39,728 nt of DNA from Thraustochytrium sp. TN22 (Eukaryota > Sar > Bigyra > Thraustochytrida > Thraustochytriidae), in assembly GCA_013306675.1 (NCBI GenBank), contig JABLUY010000295.1, positions 1 through 39,728 on the forward strand, in the 5' to 3' direction. Under the pieces are notes generated by a model, which saw nothing but the letters and a program-made list of their open reading frames with translations, was not told the origin of the DNA and searched no databases. Made by a program: the position numbers and the translations under genes. Each line of letters begins with the position of its first letter. Position 1 is the first letter of the stretch. Shown piece by piece: positions 1 to 7,643 of the stretch.

Positions 1-1121
1 GCGTGTGGGACGCTCACACCGGCCAAATGCTGCACGTGCTCGAGGGGCACACTGAATACGTCAACAGCGTGGCTTTGGACGGCGACCGGATCGTGTCTGG
101 GTCGCTCGACAAGACGGTGCGCGTGTGGGGCGCTCACACCGGCCAAATGCTGCACGTGCTCGAGGGGAACACGTCCATAGTCTACAGCGTGGCTTTGGAC
201 GGCGACCGGATCGTATCTGGGTCTTTAGACAAGACGGTGCGCGTATGGGACGGTCATACCGCCCAAATGCTGCACGTGCTCGAGGGGCACACTGGTTCTG
301 TCTCAGGCGTGGCTGTGGACGGCGATCGGATCGTGTCTGGGTCGAATGACCACACGGTGCGCCTGTGGGACGCTCACACCGGCCAAATGCTGCACGTGCT
401 CGCGGGGCGTACGTTCATAAGAGTCAACAGCGTGGCTTTGGACGGCGACCGGATCGTGTCTGGGTCTTGGGATAAGACGGTGCGCGTGTGGGACGCTCAC
501 ACCGGCCAAGCGCTGCACGTGCTCGAGAGGCACACGTTAAGAGTCAACTGCGTGGCTTTGGACGGAGACCGGGTCGTGTCTGGGTCTGACGACCAGACGG
601 CGCGCGTGTGGGACGCTCACACCGGCCAAATGCTGCACGTGCTCGAGGGACACACTGGTCCCGTCTCAAGCGTGGCTTTGGACGGCGGCCTGATCGTGTC
701 TGGGTCTGGCGCTGAAGATTCTTTGGACAACACGGTGCGCGTGTGGGACGCTTACACCGGCCAGATGCTTCACGTGCTCGAGGGGCACACGTCAACAGTC
801 AACAGCGTGGCTTTGGACGGCGGCATCATCACCAGCAAGGACGGGAGCGACACCGTGCTGCACTGGGATCTGCAGACCTACGCGCGAGTCGACGCGCAAG
901 CCGCGGCGGCGCTTCCGGACGGAGGGCACCATGCTCTTCCGGTTGAGGTGACCAACGCAGTCCATATCCTGCTTGGCGATGGCCGGGTGGGCTTCACGAC
1001 CGATCATGCCAACACGCGTTGTATGCGTTGGGGCGCCACCGTCGTTGCTGGCGATGCGTCCGGCATGGTGCACATTCTCAATATGAGTGACGCAGAGTCA
1101 CTCTCTCCTCTGCCGAAGTGA
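1..1121 (+). CDS. WD40-repeat C-terminal part of an NLR-like (NACHT-WD40) protein, cut by the window edge
   Basis: The gene runs in from outside the window; position 3 is in frame and the first complete codon is the Val of a VWD motif. What remains is seven WD40 blades of 40-45 residues, each built as LHVLEGHT-x-x-V-x-x-VALDGDRIVSGS-x-D-x-TVRVWDAHTGQM. A degenerate closing segment follows (VGFTTDHA, then VAGDASGMVHIL) and the stop is at 1119-1121. The repeats are almost identical at the DNA level, with a 120-bp period that two small in-frame insertions (near 418 and 710) lengthen. The C-terminal closing segment matches that of the complete TIR-NACHT-WD40 gene at 2841-6860, so this is very probably a tandem paralogue and the missing N-terminus should carry NACHT and perhaps TIR. 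That last point is inference. All complete linkers read G/A-Q-M/A, unlike the E/D-Q linkers of the neighbour. Confidence 0.9.
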   Translation, partial: VWDAHTGQMLHVLEGHTEYVNSVALDGDRIVSGSLDKTVRVWGAHTGQMLHVLEGNTSIVYSVALDGDRIVSGSLDKTVRVWDGHTAQMLHVLEGHTGSVSGVAVDGDRIVSGSNDHTVRLWDAHTGQMLHVLAGRTFIRVNSVALDGDRIVSGSWDKTVRVWDAHTGQALHVLERHTLRVNCVALDGDRVVSGSDDQTARVWDAHTGQMLHVLEGHTGPVSSVALDGGLIVSGSGAEDSLDNTVRVWDAYTGQMLHVLEGHTSTVNSVALDGGIITSKDGSDTVLHWDLQTYARVDAQAAAALPDGGHHALPVEVTNAVHILLGDGRVGFTTDHANTRCMRWGATVVAGDASGMVHILNMSDAESLSPLPK

Positions 1122-1870
1122 CCGACAATTTATGGATGACTTGAAATGTTGTAGATGCAGGCGCGAATCGAACTCTGGCGTGCAAGCACGCGTCGTGCGT
1201 TCGTAGGCATTCGCCTCTCGCCAGGAATGTTCGCAAGGCCAATGGCGGCGCCGAGCAAGGTCAATGGCGCTCCCTGCAAGGACCTCCCCTCGCCTCGCGC
1301 AGCGGCGTCGCGGTGCAACGTGTCGAGGGGCAGGAGTCCACCGCCGCGAGGGCTGAAGCACGCGCGACGTTGCTCAGTCCGTGCTGGCGCGCGAAGCGCT
1401 GGCAATTGAAAATTTGCTGCACGCCAAGCCGGCCAAATGGGAAGATGATTAACATCATCGTCGAGGGCGTTGCCGTCGTGCACGCGCGCGTTGCGCGCTG
1501 CCAGACCCTGGTCAACACGCTCCTGGGCGCTTGCGTTGAGGCGCACTTTGCTTGGATCAATCTCTTCTGCACCGATCTGGGCGTGCGCAACGCCAGCGGC
1601 GAGCAGCACGAGGCCTGGGAGGGCACCGAGGACGGTGGCATGCACGCCGATCTGGCCCGCCTGAAGGGGTGACTCGCAGCTGGGTGAGACGCCCGCTGTG
1701 GTTAGCGCGCCCACAATTGCTGCCGAGACGCTCTGCTGCTCCGACCACGACGAGGTCGCCGTCTGCGCCGTCAAGCGCGAGCACCCACTTGGCAACGAGT
1801 TCCGACACAGCGCGCCGCAGATAGCCCGCGAGGTGGCACCCCGTGGTGTCCACAGCGCCAAGCCCCGGAG

Positions 1871-1937
1871 CAACGGGTGCAAGCGAATGCCGCCGGATAC
1901 AAGCGAACGCCGCCGGATACAAGCGAACGCCGCCCTC
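1871..1937. repeat. Short tandem repeat, about 20 bp x 3
   Basis: Three consecutive copies of a unit beginning CAAGCGAA[T/C]GCCGCC are visible, the first two separated by exactly 20 bp. The tract lies in the non-genic interval between the two NLR-like genes. Confidence 0.75.
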
Positions 1938-2714
1938 GTTTGCGCGCGCCGCAGCCATCCAGGACGAACTGCCAAGCGTGCCTGCGACGGGGTCCCCCAC
2001 ACCGTGCACCCGTCGTCGGTGAGCACTACGGCGCGGCGCGGCTCATGCTTGGCAAGAACCACGTCGCACGCAGGTGTACGAGGCTCAGGGGACAGCCGCA
2101 CGTGCATCCAGCGCGTCCGCGTCTTGCCCATTTGCGCCCTCCGTTGTAAGCATGCGCCTCCTCAGAGTCAGCGATTACGCTAGCTTGCTAGGGGTCCGCG
2201 AAGCCTCGTCGCGCGCCGTGCGTGCGTGCGTCCGGGGCAGCTCTTTGACAGCAGCGCTTCCGCTGCGCGAGATGCAGGCGCAAGCCCGCGTTGGTCGTCA
2301 GTGAACTTGAAGCACGAGTTCACTCTGGTTGCTCAAAGCTCCCCGCCGCCGCACACGCCACGGCGTGCCGACGGCGGGTAAAGCTGTTGTAGTAACGTTA
2401 GTGCTCCTGCGCTCTCAGGCTGCATTGCACTCGCCGGACGGCCTGGCCTGAGGCCCTGAGCGGCCCTGGTGGGTGGTTGGCCAGACAGCCTGAGCGGGAG
2501 GTAATCGCTCCGCGGACGCAGTGCTTGACGGCCTTGATTGCCGGGGGCCGAGCTTGGCATTGACAGGGCTTGTGCGCAGATCGGCGCACTTGAGGAGCTG
2601 GAGGAGTGGCGCTCTGCACTGACAGTGAACTATGCGCGCGTGCAGTCCCGCGCCACATCCGTCCGTCTCGCCATCGCTGGCGCGCGTGCCTCGAACATAT
2701 AGTCAACCTCCGTG

Positions 2715-2812
2715 TGCGCGGCGCGGCGCGGCGCGGCGCAAGGCGCGGCAGGGCGCAAGGCGCGGAGGCGCGCAAGGCGCGGAGGCGCGCAGGAGCGGCG
2801 CAAGCAGCGCTG
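2715..2812. repeat. GGCGCGG/GGCGCAA low-complexity tract upstream of the NLR-like gene
   Basis: The tract consists of alternating GCGCGGCGCGG and GCGCAAGGCGCGGAGG units. It ends about 30 bp before the start codon at 2841 and so lies in the presumed promoter or 5' leader of the TIR-NACHT-WD40 gene. No function can be read from it. Confidence 0.7.
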
Positions 2813-2840
2813 TGAGTAGCTAGCTAGCTGAGGCGGCGCG

Positions 2841-5800
2841 ATGCTGCGATCGCGGGCAGGGAGGCTGCATCGAGCGCGCGAGGAGCGCGCGGCCAGCAAC
2901 GAGGCGGTGGCGCAGCCAGGGGCGCTCGCGGGCGCGGCGGAGCGCGCAAGGAATCTAGCGAGCTTTGCCAAGGGCTGGCTGGCGCAGCTGGTGCGCGAGG
3001 CGCTCACCGCCGAGGAGCCTGGCGCGCCTTCGAAGCTGGACGACGGCGACTCGCAGCGCGTGACGGTCTTTGTGTCGCACAAGTGGGGCGAGGACGAGGG
3101 GGGGCGCAATGTGCTCAATCGTCTCGGGGCAATCGCGGACTGGTTTGACGCGCACAAGGAGTATGGCATCGACATGGTCCTCGACAAGCGGCATGCTGAA
3201 GGCGACGTGTTCACGTGGATGACGTCCCAGATTGACACCTGCAGAGTCTTCTTGGCCTGCTTGACGAAGGGTTACTACCTGGCTGTGAACTCTGGAGACA
3301 AGACGGACAACTGTCAGAGGGAGTTCGCATATGCCGGGGCCACCAAACCGAACCGCGTGCTCGGGCTCGTGCTCGAGGCTGCTGTGCCGCGAGAAGCCCA
3401 GTGGCGCGGCTCCGTGCTCATGGTCCTCCAGGGCGAGATCAACCACCATCACGAGACGGACGCTGATTTTGACGAGTCGATGCGTGCACTCGCGCAGCTC
3501 ATCCAAAAGAAGTCGGAAGCGCCAATCGCCGCGGAGAATCAGGCTCAAGAGGTTGCGATGGCGCCGCTTTCGCCTCCATTTCCGCTCGGCTATGACTTCC
3601 GCTTCAAGGGCCGCGCCGTGGCGCTCGAGTACCAAGCCGGAACCCGGCTCTGGATTCTTGGCGAGGTCGACGTCTGGGCGAAAAAGTTTCGCTGGGGCTC
3701 GCGGATCATGGCCATGCTCGGCCCTGCGGGCTTCGGCAAGTCCGTCATCATCGCCACGATCTGCGTTGCCTTGCTCGGCTTCCCGACCGTCAAGCCCAGG
3801 CGGTCTATCGCGGCCCGTCTTTCGCAGCGCAAGTCCCGCTCGCAGCCCTACGTCATCGGCGCTGCCCACTTCTTCCGCTACCACGACGACGACGCCAAAA
3901 ATGTGCTCGTGTGCCTGCGCAGTATCGCCAACCAGCTTGTCGTGGCCGTCCCGGGTCTGCGCGCCCTGTACACGCCCGAGCTCATCGCCAACGCTGCCAA
4001 GCAGACCAATCCGCTCACGCTCTTCAAGCGCATCATCGCCGAACCGTGTTCCCTGGTGGACAGGCCGGCGACGCGCGTCATCGTGGCGCTCGATGCCTTG
4101 GACGAGGCCGACCCCGCGCAGCGGGATGATCTCCTTGCCATCATTCGCCGGGAGTGGAGCCGCGGTACGCCTGACTGGCTCGGCCTCATCGTTTCCTCAA
4201 GGCCCGAGGACGAGATCCGCGAGCGCCTGCTCCACTACGTCCCGCTCATCCTCGACCTCGATGACGAGCGCAACAAGGCCGACGTCGCCAAGTTCCTCCG
4301 CGCCAAGCTCAAGGACTTCATGGCCAGCGACGCGGAGCTCGACTTGGCCCTGCCGCAGCTCGAGGAGAGCGCGCAAGGCCTCTTCCTGTACGCCGCCATG
4401 CTCCACAGCAAGCTCAAGGAAGACAAGAAAACAAATCTGACGGCCACCGAGCTGGTCGGCCTCTTCCCCTCCGGCCTCGACGCCATGTACGAGGAGTACT
4501 TCGGGAGGCTGCTCGCCGGCCCGCTGCAGAGAGACGAGGAGCTCTACGGCAACCTGCTCGGCGCCATGTGCGCCGCACGCGACCCGCTGCCCATCACTGT
4601 CGCAGCCATGGTCCTTGAGAGCACCGATCGGCAGACGAAGCGCCTACTCTCTGGTGCCGCGCAGCTTCTCGACGTGGACGCCACCACCGTGCGCTTCATT
4701 CACAAGTCCATGCCGGACTTCCTCACCGATGAAGCACGGGCCGGCTTGAGGCTTCTTGTCGAGCGCGACCATGGCCATGCCAGGCTTGCCAAGGTCCTCC
4801 CTACCGAACGCACCCCCTTCGCGCTCAAGCACGTCATCTTCCACCTCTGCATGAGCGAGCGTCAGGACGACGCCCTCAAGCTGCTCGACGATTTCGAATG
4901 GGTCCACGCGCTCCTCTCGGCCAAGTCCTCGCCCGCCGAACGTCATGCCTTCATCGGGGGCGCCCTGCGTGACTTTCGCCGGGCCAAGCTCGACGCGGAC
5001 AGCGACACGCCCCGACTTCTTAGCAAGGCCATGCTCGCCGTCATTACCGACCCAGACCAGCTTGCCAGCCAGGTCATCGCGCGCATCGCCGACCCCGACC
5101 ACCCCCTGCGACGCACACTTCAGCCGCCGCAAAGGCCATGGCTCTGCCCCGTCAAGCCGACTCTCGCCCCGCCGCGCGATCCGCTCCTGCACGTGCTCAG
5201 GGGGCACACCAGCTGGGTCCTGGGCGTGGCTCTGCACGGCGACCGAATCGTGTCCGGGTCGGACGACAACACGGTGCGCGTGTGGGACGCTCACACCGGC
5301 GAGCAGCTGCACATACTCGAGGGGCATACAGATGTCGTCAACAATGTCGCTCTGGACGGTGACCGGATCGCGTCTGTGTCTCAGGACAAGACGGTGCGCG
5401 TGTGGGACGCGCACACCGGCGAGCAGCTGCACGTGCTCGAGCGCCAGTCCTCTACCGTCTGGTGCGTGGTTTTGGTCGGCGACCGGATCGTGTCTGGAGT
5501 TGGTGATAAGACGGTGCGCATATGGGACGCCCGCACAGGCGAGCAGCAGCTCGTACTCGAGGGTCACACGGATGCCGTCTACAGCGTGGCATTGGACAGC
5601 GACCGGATCGTGTCCGGATCTGAAGACAAGACCGTGCGCACGTGGAACGCTCACACCGGCGACCAGCAACACGTGCTCGAGGGGCACACTGATGCCGTCT
5701 ACAGCGTGGCTTTAAAAGGCGACCGGATCGTGTCTGGGTCTCACGACAAGACTGTGCGCGTGTGGGACGCTCACACTGGCGACCAGCTGCGCGTGCTCGA

Positions 5801-6860
5801 GGGCCACACAGCAAGTGTCTACAGCGTCGATCTGGACGGCGACCGGATCGTGTCCGTATCTCACGACAAGACGGTGCGCGTATGGGACGTCCACACTGGC
5901 GGCCAGCTGCACGTGCTCGAGGGGCACACGGATATTGTCTTTAGCGTGGCGTTGGACGACGACCGGATTGTCTCTGGCTCGTATGACAACACGGTGCGCG
6001 TGTGGGACGCTCGGACCGGCGACCAGCTGCACGTGCTCGCGGGACACGCTGACTTCGTCTGGAGTGTGGCTCTGGACGGCGACCGGATCGTGTCTGGATC
6101 GAACGACAACACGGTGCGCGTGTGGGACGCCCACACCGGCGACCAGCTGCACGACCTCGAGGGGCACACGTCCAGAGTTGACTGCGTGGCTCTGGACGGC
6201 GACCGGATCGTTTCTGGCTCGCAGGACAACACAGTGCGCGTGTGGGACGCCCCCACCGGCGAGCAGCTGCACGTGCTCGAGGGTCACACCGGTGCTGTCA
6301 CAAGTGTGGCTTCGGGCGGCGCATGGGTCGTGTCTGGGTCCTACGACAAGACGGCGCGAGTGTGGGACGCTCACAAGGGCGACCAGCTGCACGTACTCGA
6401 GGGACACACCGACGCCGTCTACAGCGTGGCGTTGGACGGCGACCGCATCGTGTCTGGGTCAGGAGACAAGCTGGTGCATGTTTGGGACGCTCAAACTGGC
6501 GATCACCTGCGCGTGCTTGAAGGGCACACCTCCGAGGTCAGCCTCGTAGTCCTGGACGGGGGCATCATCACCAGCAAGGACTCCGGGGGTAACGTCCTGC
6601 ACTGGGATCTGCACACCTACGCGCGAGTGGACGAGCAAGCCGCAGCGGCATGCCCGGACGCTGGGCGCCGCGCTCTCCCCGTCGAGGTGACGAACGGAGT
6701 CCAGATTGTGCCTGGCGATGGGCGGGTGGGCTTTACGACGGATCATGCCATCAACTATTGCATCCGACGAGGCGGCACCATTGTTGCTGGTGATCAGTCC
6801 GGCATGCTGCACATTTTTAAGATGAAGAAAGCTCACGAGGAGGCCAGGGCCAACGAGTAG
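2841..6860 (+). CDS. TIR-NACHT-WD40 protein (NLR-like STAND NTPase)
   Basis: 1339 aa. Residues 1-72 are basic and helical. A TIR-like domain spans about 73-200: it begins VTVFVSHKW and has NCQREF at 157-162, whose Glu161 sits where TIR NADases and plant TIRs carry the catalytic Glu. A NACHT-type ATPase spans about 285-460: Walker A GPAGFGKS at 294-301, Walker B ALDALDEAD at about 416-424, and sensor-like VSSRPED at 451-457. A winged-helix/helical region (FPSGLDAMYEEYF near 542, VRFIHKSMPDFL near 617) is typical of NACHT-WD40 proteins. From about 784 to the end come 12 clear WD40 blades of exactly 40 residues and a degenerate closing segment, enough for two seven-bladed propellers. STAND proteins of this kind oligomerise on ligand binding to their repeats and activate the N-terminal effector, here probably NAD cleavage or TIR signalling. 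Immune or self/non-self recognition is inferred from architecture. A tandem paralogue lies upstream (1-1121). No introns or breaks are visible. Confidence 0.93.
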   Translation: MLRSRAGRLHRAREERAASNEAVAQPGALAGAAERARNLASFAKGWLAQLVREALTAEEPGAPSKLDDGDSQRVTVFVSHKWGEDEGGRNVLNRLGAIADWFDAHKEYGIDMVLDKRHAEGDVFTWMTSQIDTCRVFLACLTKGYYLAVNSGDKTDNCQREFAYAGATKPNRVLGLVLEAAVPREAQWRGSVLMVLQGEINHHHETDADFDESMRALAQLIQKKSEAPIAAENQAQEVAMAPLSPPFPLGYDFRFKGRAVALEYQAGTRLWILGEVDVWAKKFRWGSRIMAMLGPAGFGKSVIIATICVALLGFPTVKPRRSIAARLSQRKSRSQPYVIGAAHFFRYHDDDAKNVLVCLRSIANQLVVAVPGLRALYTPELIANAAKQTNPLTLFKRIIAEPCSLVDRPATRVIVALDALDEADPAQRDDLLAIIRREWSRGTPDWLGLIVSSRPEDEIRERLLHYVPLILDLDDERNKADVAKFLRAKLKDFMASDAELDLALPQLEESAQGLFLYAAMLHSKLKEDKKTNLTATELVGLFPSGLDAMYEEYFGRLLAGPLQRDEELYGNLLGAMCAARDPLPITVAAMVLESTDRQTKRLLSGAAQLLDVDATTVRFIHKSMPDFLTDEARAGLRLLVERDHGHARLAKVLPTERTPFALKHVIFHLCMSERQDDALKLLDDFEWVHALLSAKSSPAERHAFIGGALRDFRRAKLDADSDTPRLLSKAMLAVITDPDQLASQVIARIADPDHPLRRTLQPPQRPWLCPVKPTLAPPRDPLLHVLRGHTSWVLGVALHGDRIVSGSDDNTVRVWDAHTGEQLHILEGHTDVVNNVALDGDRIASVSQDKTVRVWDAHTGEQLHVLERQSSTVWCVVLVGDRIVSGVGDKTVRIWDARTGEQQLVLEGHTDAVYSVALDSDRIVSGSEDKTVRTWNAHTGDQQHVLEGHTDAVYSVALKGDRIVSGSHDKTVRVWDAHTGDQLRVLEGHTASVYSVDLDGDRIVSVSHDKTVRVWDVHTGGQLHVLEGHTDIVFSVALDDDRIVSGSYDNTVRVWDARTGDQLHVLAGHADFVWSVALDGDRIVSGSNDNTVRVWDAHTGDQLHDLEGHTSRVDCVALDGDRIVSGSQDNTVRVWDAPTGEQLHVLEGHTGAVTSVASGGAWVVSGSYDKTARVWDAHKGDQLHVLEGHTDAVYSVALDGDRIVSGSGDKLVHVWDAQTGDHLRVLEGHTSEVSLVVLDGGIITSKDSGGNVLHWDLHTYARVDEQAAAACPDAGRRALPVEVTNGVQIVPGDGRVGFTTDHAINYCIRRGGTIVAGDQSGMLHIFKMKKAHEEARANE
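5190..6560 (+). repeat. Tandem 120-bp WD40-coding repeat array (about 12 units)
   Basis: From about 5270 to 6490 the unit beginning TGTGGGACGCTCACACCGGC recurs every 120 bp without any length change. Most units differ from each other at a few codons only: two positions after GHT, two before VAL, and the residue between GS and D. The array is coding (WD40 blades of the gene at 2841-6860). Its regularity implies recent duplication or gene conversion. Confidence 0.95.
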
Positions 6861-6960
6861 TTTGAACATGAAAACGTTTGCTCCAGGCGCCATTGGGATC
6901 TGCGTTGGTTAGTAGGCAAGCAGTAGGAGTGGCGCAGGCCACTTGGCTCATCGGCTGGTA

Positions 6961-7134
6961 GGCCCGCGGCGGTGCTGCTTTTCTTTGTTGATTTGTAGAA
7001 GCTGCTGCGGCGCTCCGCGAAAGCCCAAGGCGCGGTCTTGGGGCGCAGCAGGGTTGGCCCGCGGCGGTGCTAGATTCTAAAAGCTGCTGGAGCGCTCCGC
7101 GAAAGCCCAAAGCGCCGCGTGGGACGCAGCAGGG
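6961..7134. repeat. 95-bp imperfect tandem duplication (about 1.8 copies)
   Basis: The 16-mer GGCCCGCGGCGGTGCT starts at 6961 and again at 7056. Both copies continue through an AAGCTGCTG stretch and GCGCTCCGCGAAAGCCCAA to GCAGCAGGG. The copies differ by a few substitutions and an internal deletion of about 15 bp in the second. Confidence 0.85.
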
Positions 7135-7597
7135 CGGCGAAGGAGCAGCTGGTCTCGCGCCATGCACTGTTTTTGTCGTATTGCACCGGCACTGGGCAAC
7201 AATCAGCACGGCGCGATTTGCCGCGCTTCTCTCTCGCTCACGCTCCTCTGACCCACGCTTCAACTGCGTCTGGCTGGCAGCAGATCCAGGACGTTTCTGA
7301 TCCATAGCTTCTTTTCCGCATCTCCGTCATTCACGCTCAAGAGCTGCTCATTACCTTGCATGTTGCTCTGGTCTACGAAAGCTTCTCCAGGTCAAACGCA
7401 GAGAAACTTGAACGGCCAGCGGACGAAAGTCAGCTGCTCAGGTCGACAAGTGCGCCTGGGTCGTTTCATCCAGATCGTCCAAGTCGTCCGTCTTCACGTT
7501 TCGCACGTCACCGGCCGCGCGATGCTCTTTTGGCTCTGGCTCCGCTCGCCGTCGCTGCTACGGCGAACAAACACGCTAGCGAGCGAGCAGCGCTGAC

Positions 7598-7598
7598 C

Positions 7599-7636
<38 letters not shown>
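7598..7636 (+). repeat. (CGG)n trinucleotide repeat at the 5' end of the RRM gene
   Basis: About 12-13 uninterrupted GGC/CGG units lie 8 bp upstream of the ATG at 7644. If translation began further upstream they would encode 13 alanines. With the preferred start they are a 5' leader CGG repeat. Confidence 0.85.
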
Positions 7637-7643
7637 TGGCAGG

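Larger units (their letters stand above)
1122..2840. other. 1.7-kb intergenic stretch without a convincing gene
   Basis: Between the two NLR-like genes there are several overlapping open frames, as expected in GC-rich DNA. The longest is on the minus strand (1130-2131, 333 codons), but it is Ala/Arg/Pro-rich and shows no domain I recognise. A 20-bp unit (CAAGCGAACGCCGCCGGATA and variants) is repeated about three times at 1871-1937. The last 130 bp before the next gene (2715-2810) are a GGCGCGG/GGCGCAA low-complexity tract. The stretch could hold a decayed mobile element, but nothing diagnostic is visible. Confidence 0.5.
6861..7643. other. Intergenic region between the NLR-like gene and the RNA-binding gene
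   Basis: About 0.8 kb without a supported gene. It holds an imperfect 95-bp tandem duplication (6961-7134) and ends in a CGG repeat directly before the start codon of the RRM gene. An open frame continues upstream from 7644 to 7356, but it encodes only low-complexity sequence and polyalanine there, so I treat it as leader. Confidence 0.6.

Noticed and set aside
1150-1200. tRNA-like T-arm (GTTCGATTC on the minus strand)
   Set aside because: The putative T-stem does not pair and no matching acceptor or anticodon arm can be folded.
1130-2131. Minus-strand frame of 333 codons as a gene
   Set aside because: Ala/Arg/Pro-rich, no domain, several other frames equally open over the same DNA; typical chance frame at this GC content.
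4644-5687. Minus-strand frame of 347 codons
   Set aside because: Antisense shadow of the NACHT-WD40 gene; its repeats mirror the WD40 coding repeats.
5190-6560. Regular 120-bp repeats as a CRISPR-like or satellite array
   Set aside because: The repeats are coding, in frame throughout, and encode WD40 blades; there are no spacers.
7356-7643. N-terminal extension of the RRM protein from an upstream ATG
   Set aside because: Low-complexity and polyalanine sequence without a domain; RRM1 begins right after the ATG at 7644.
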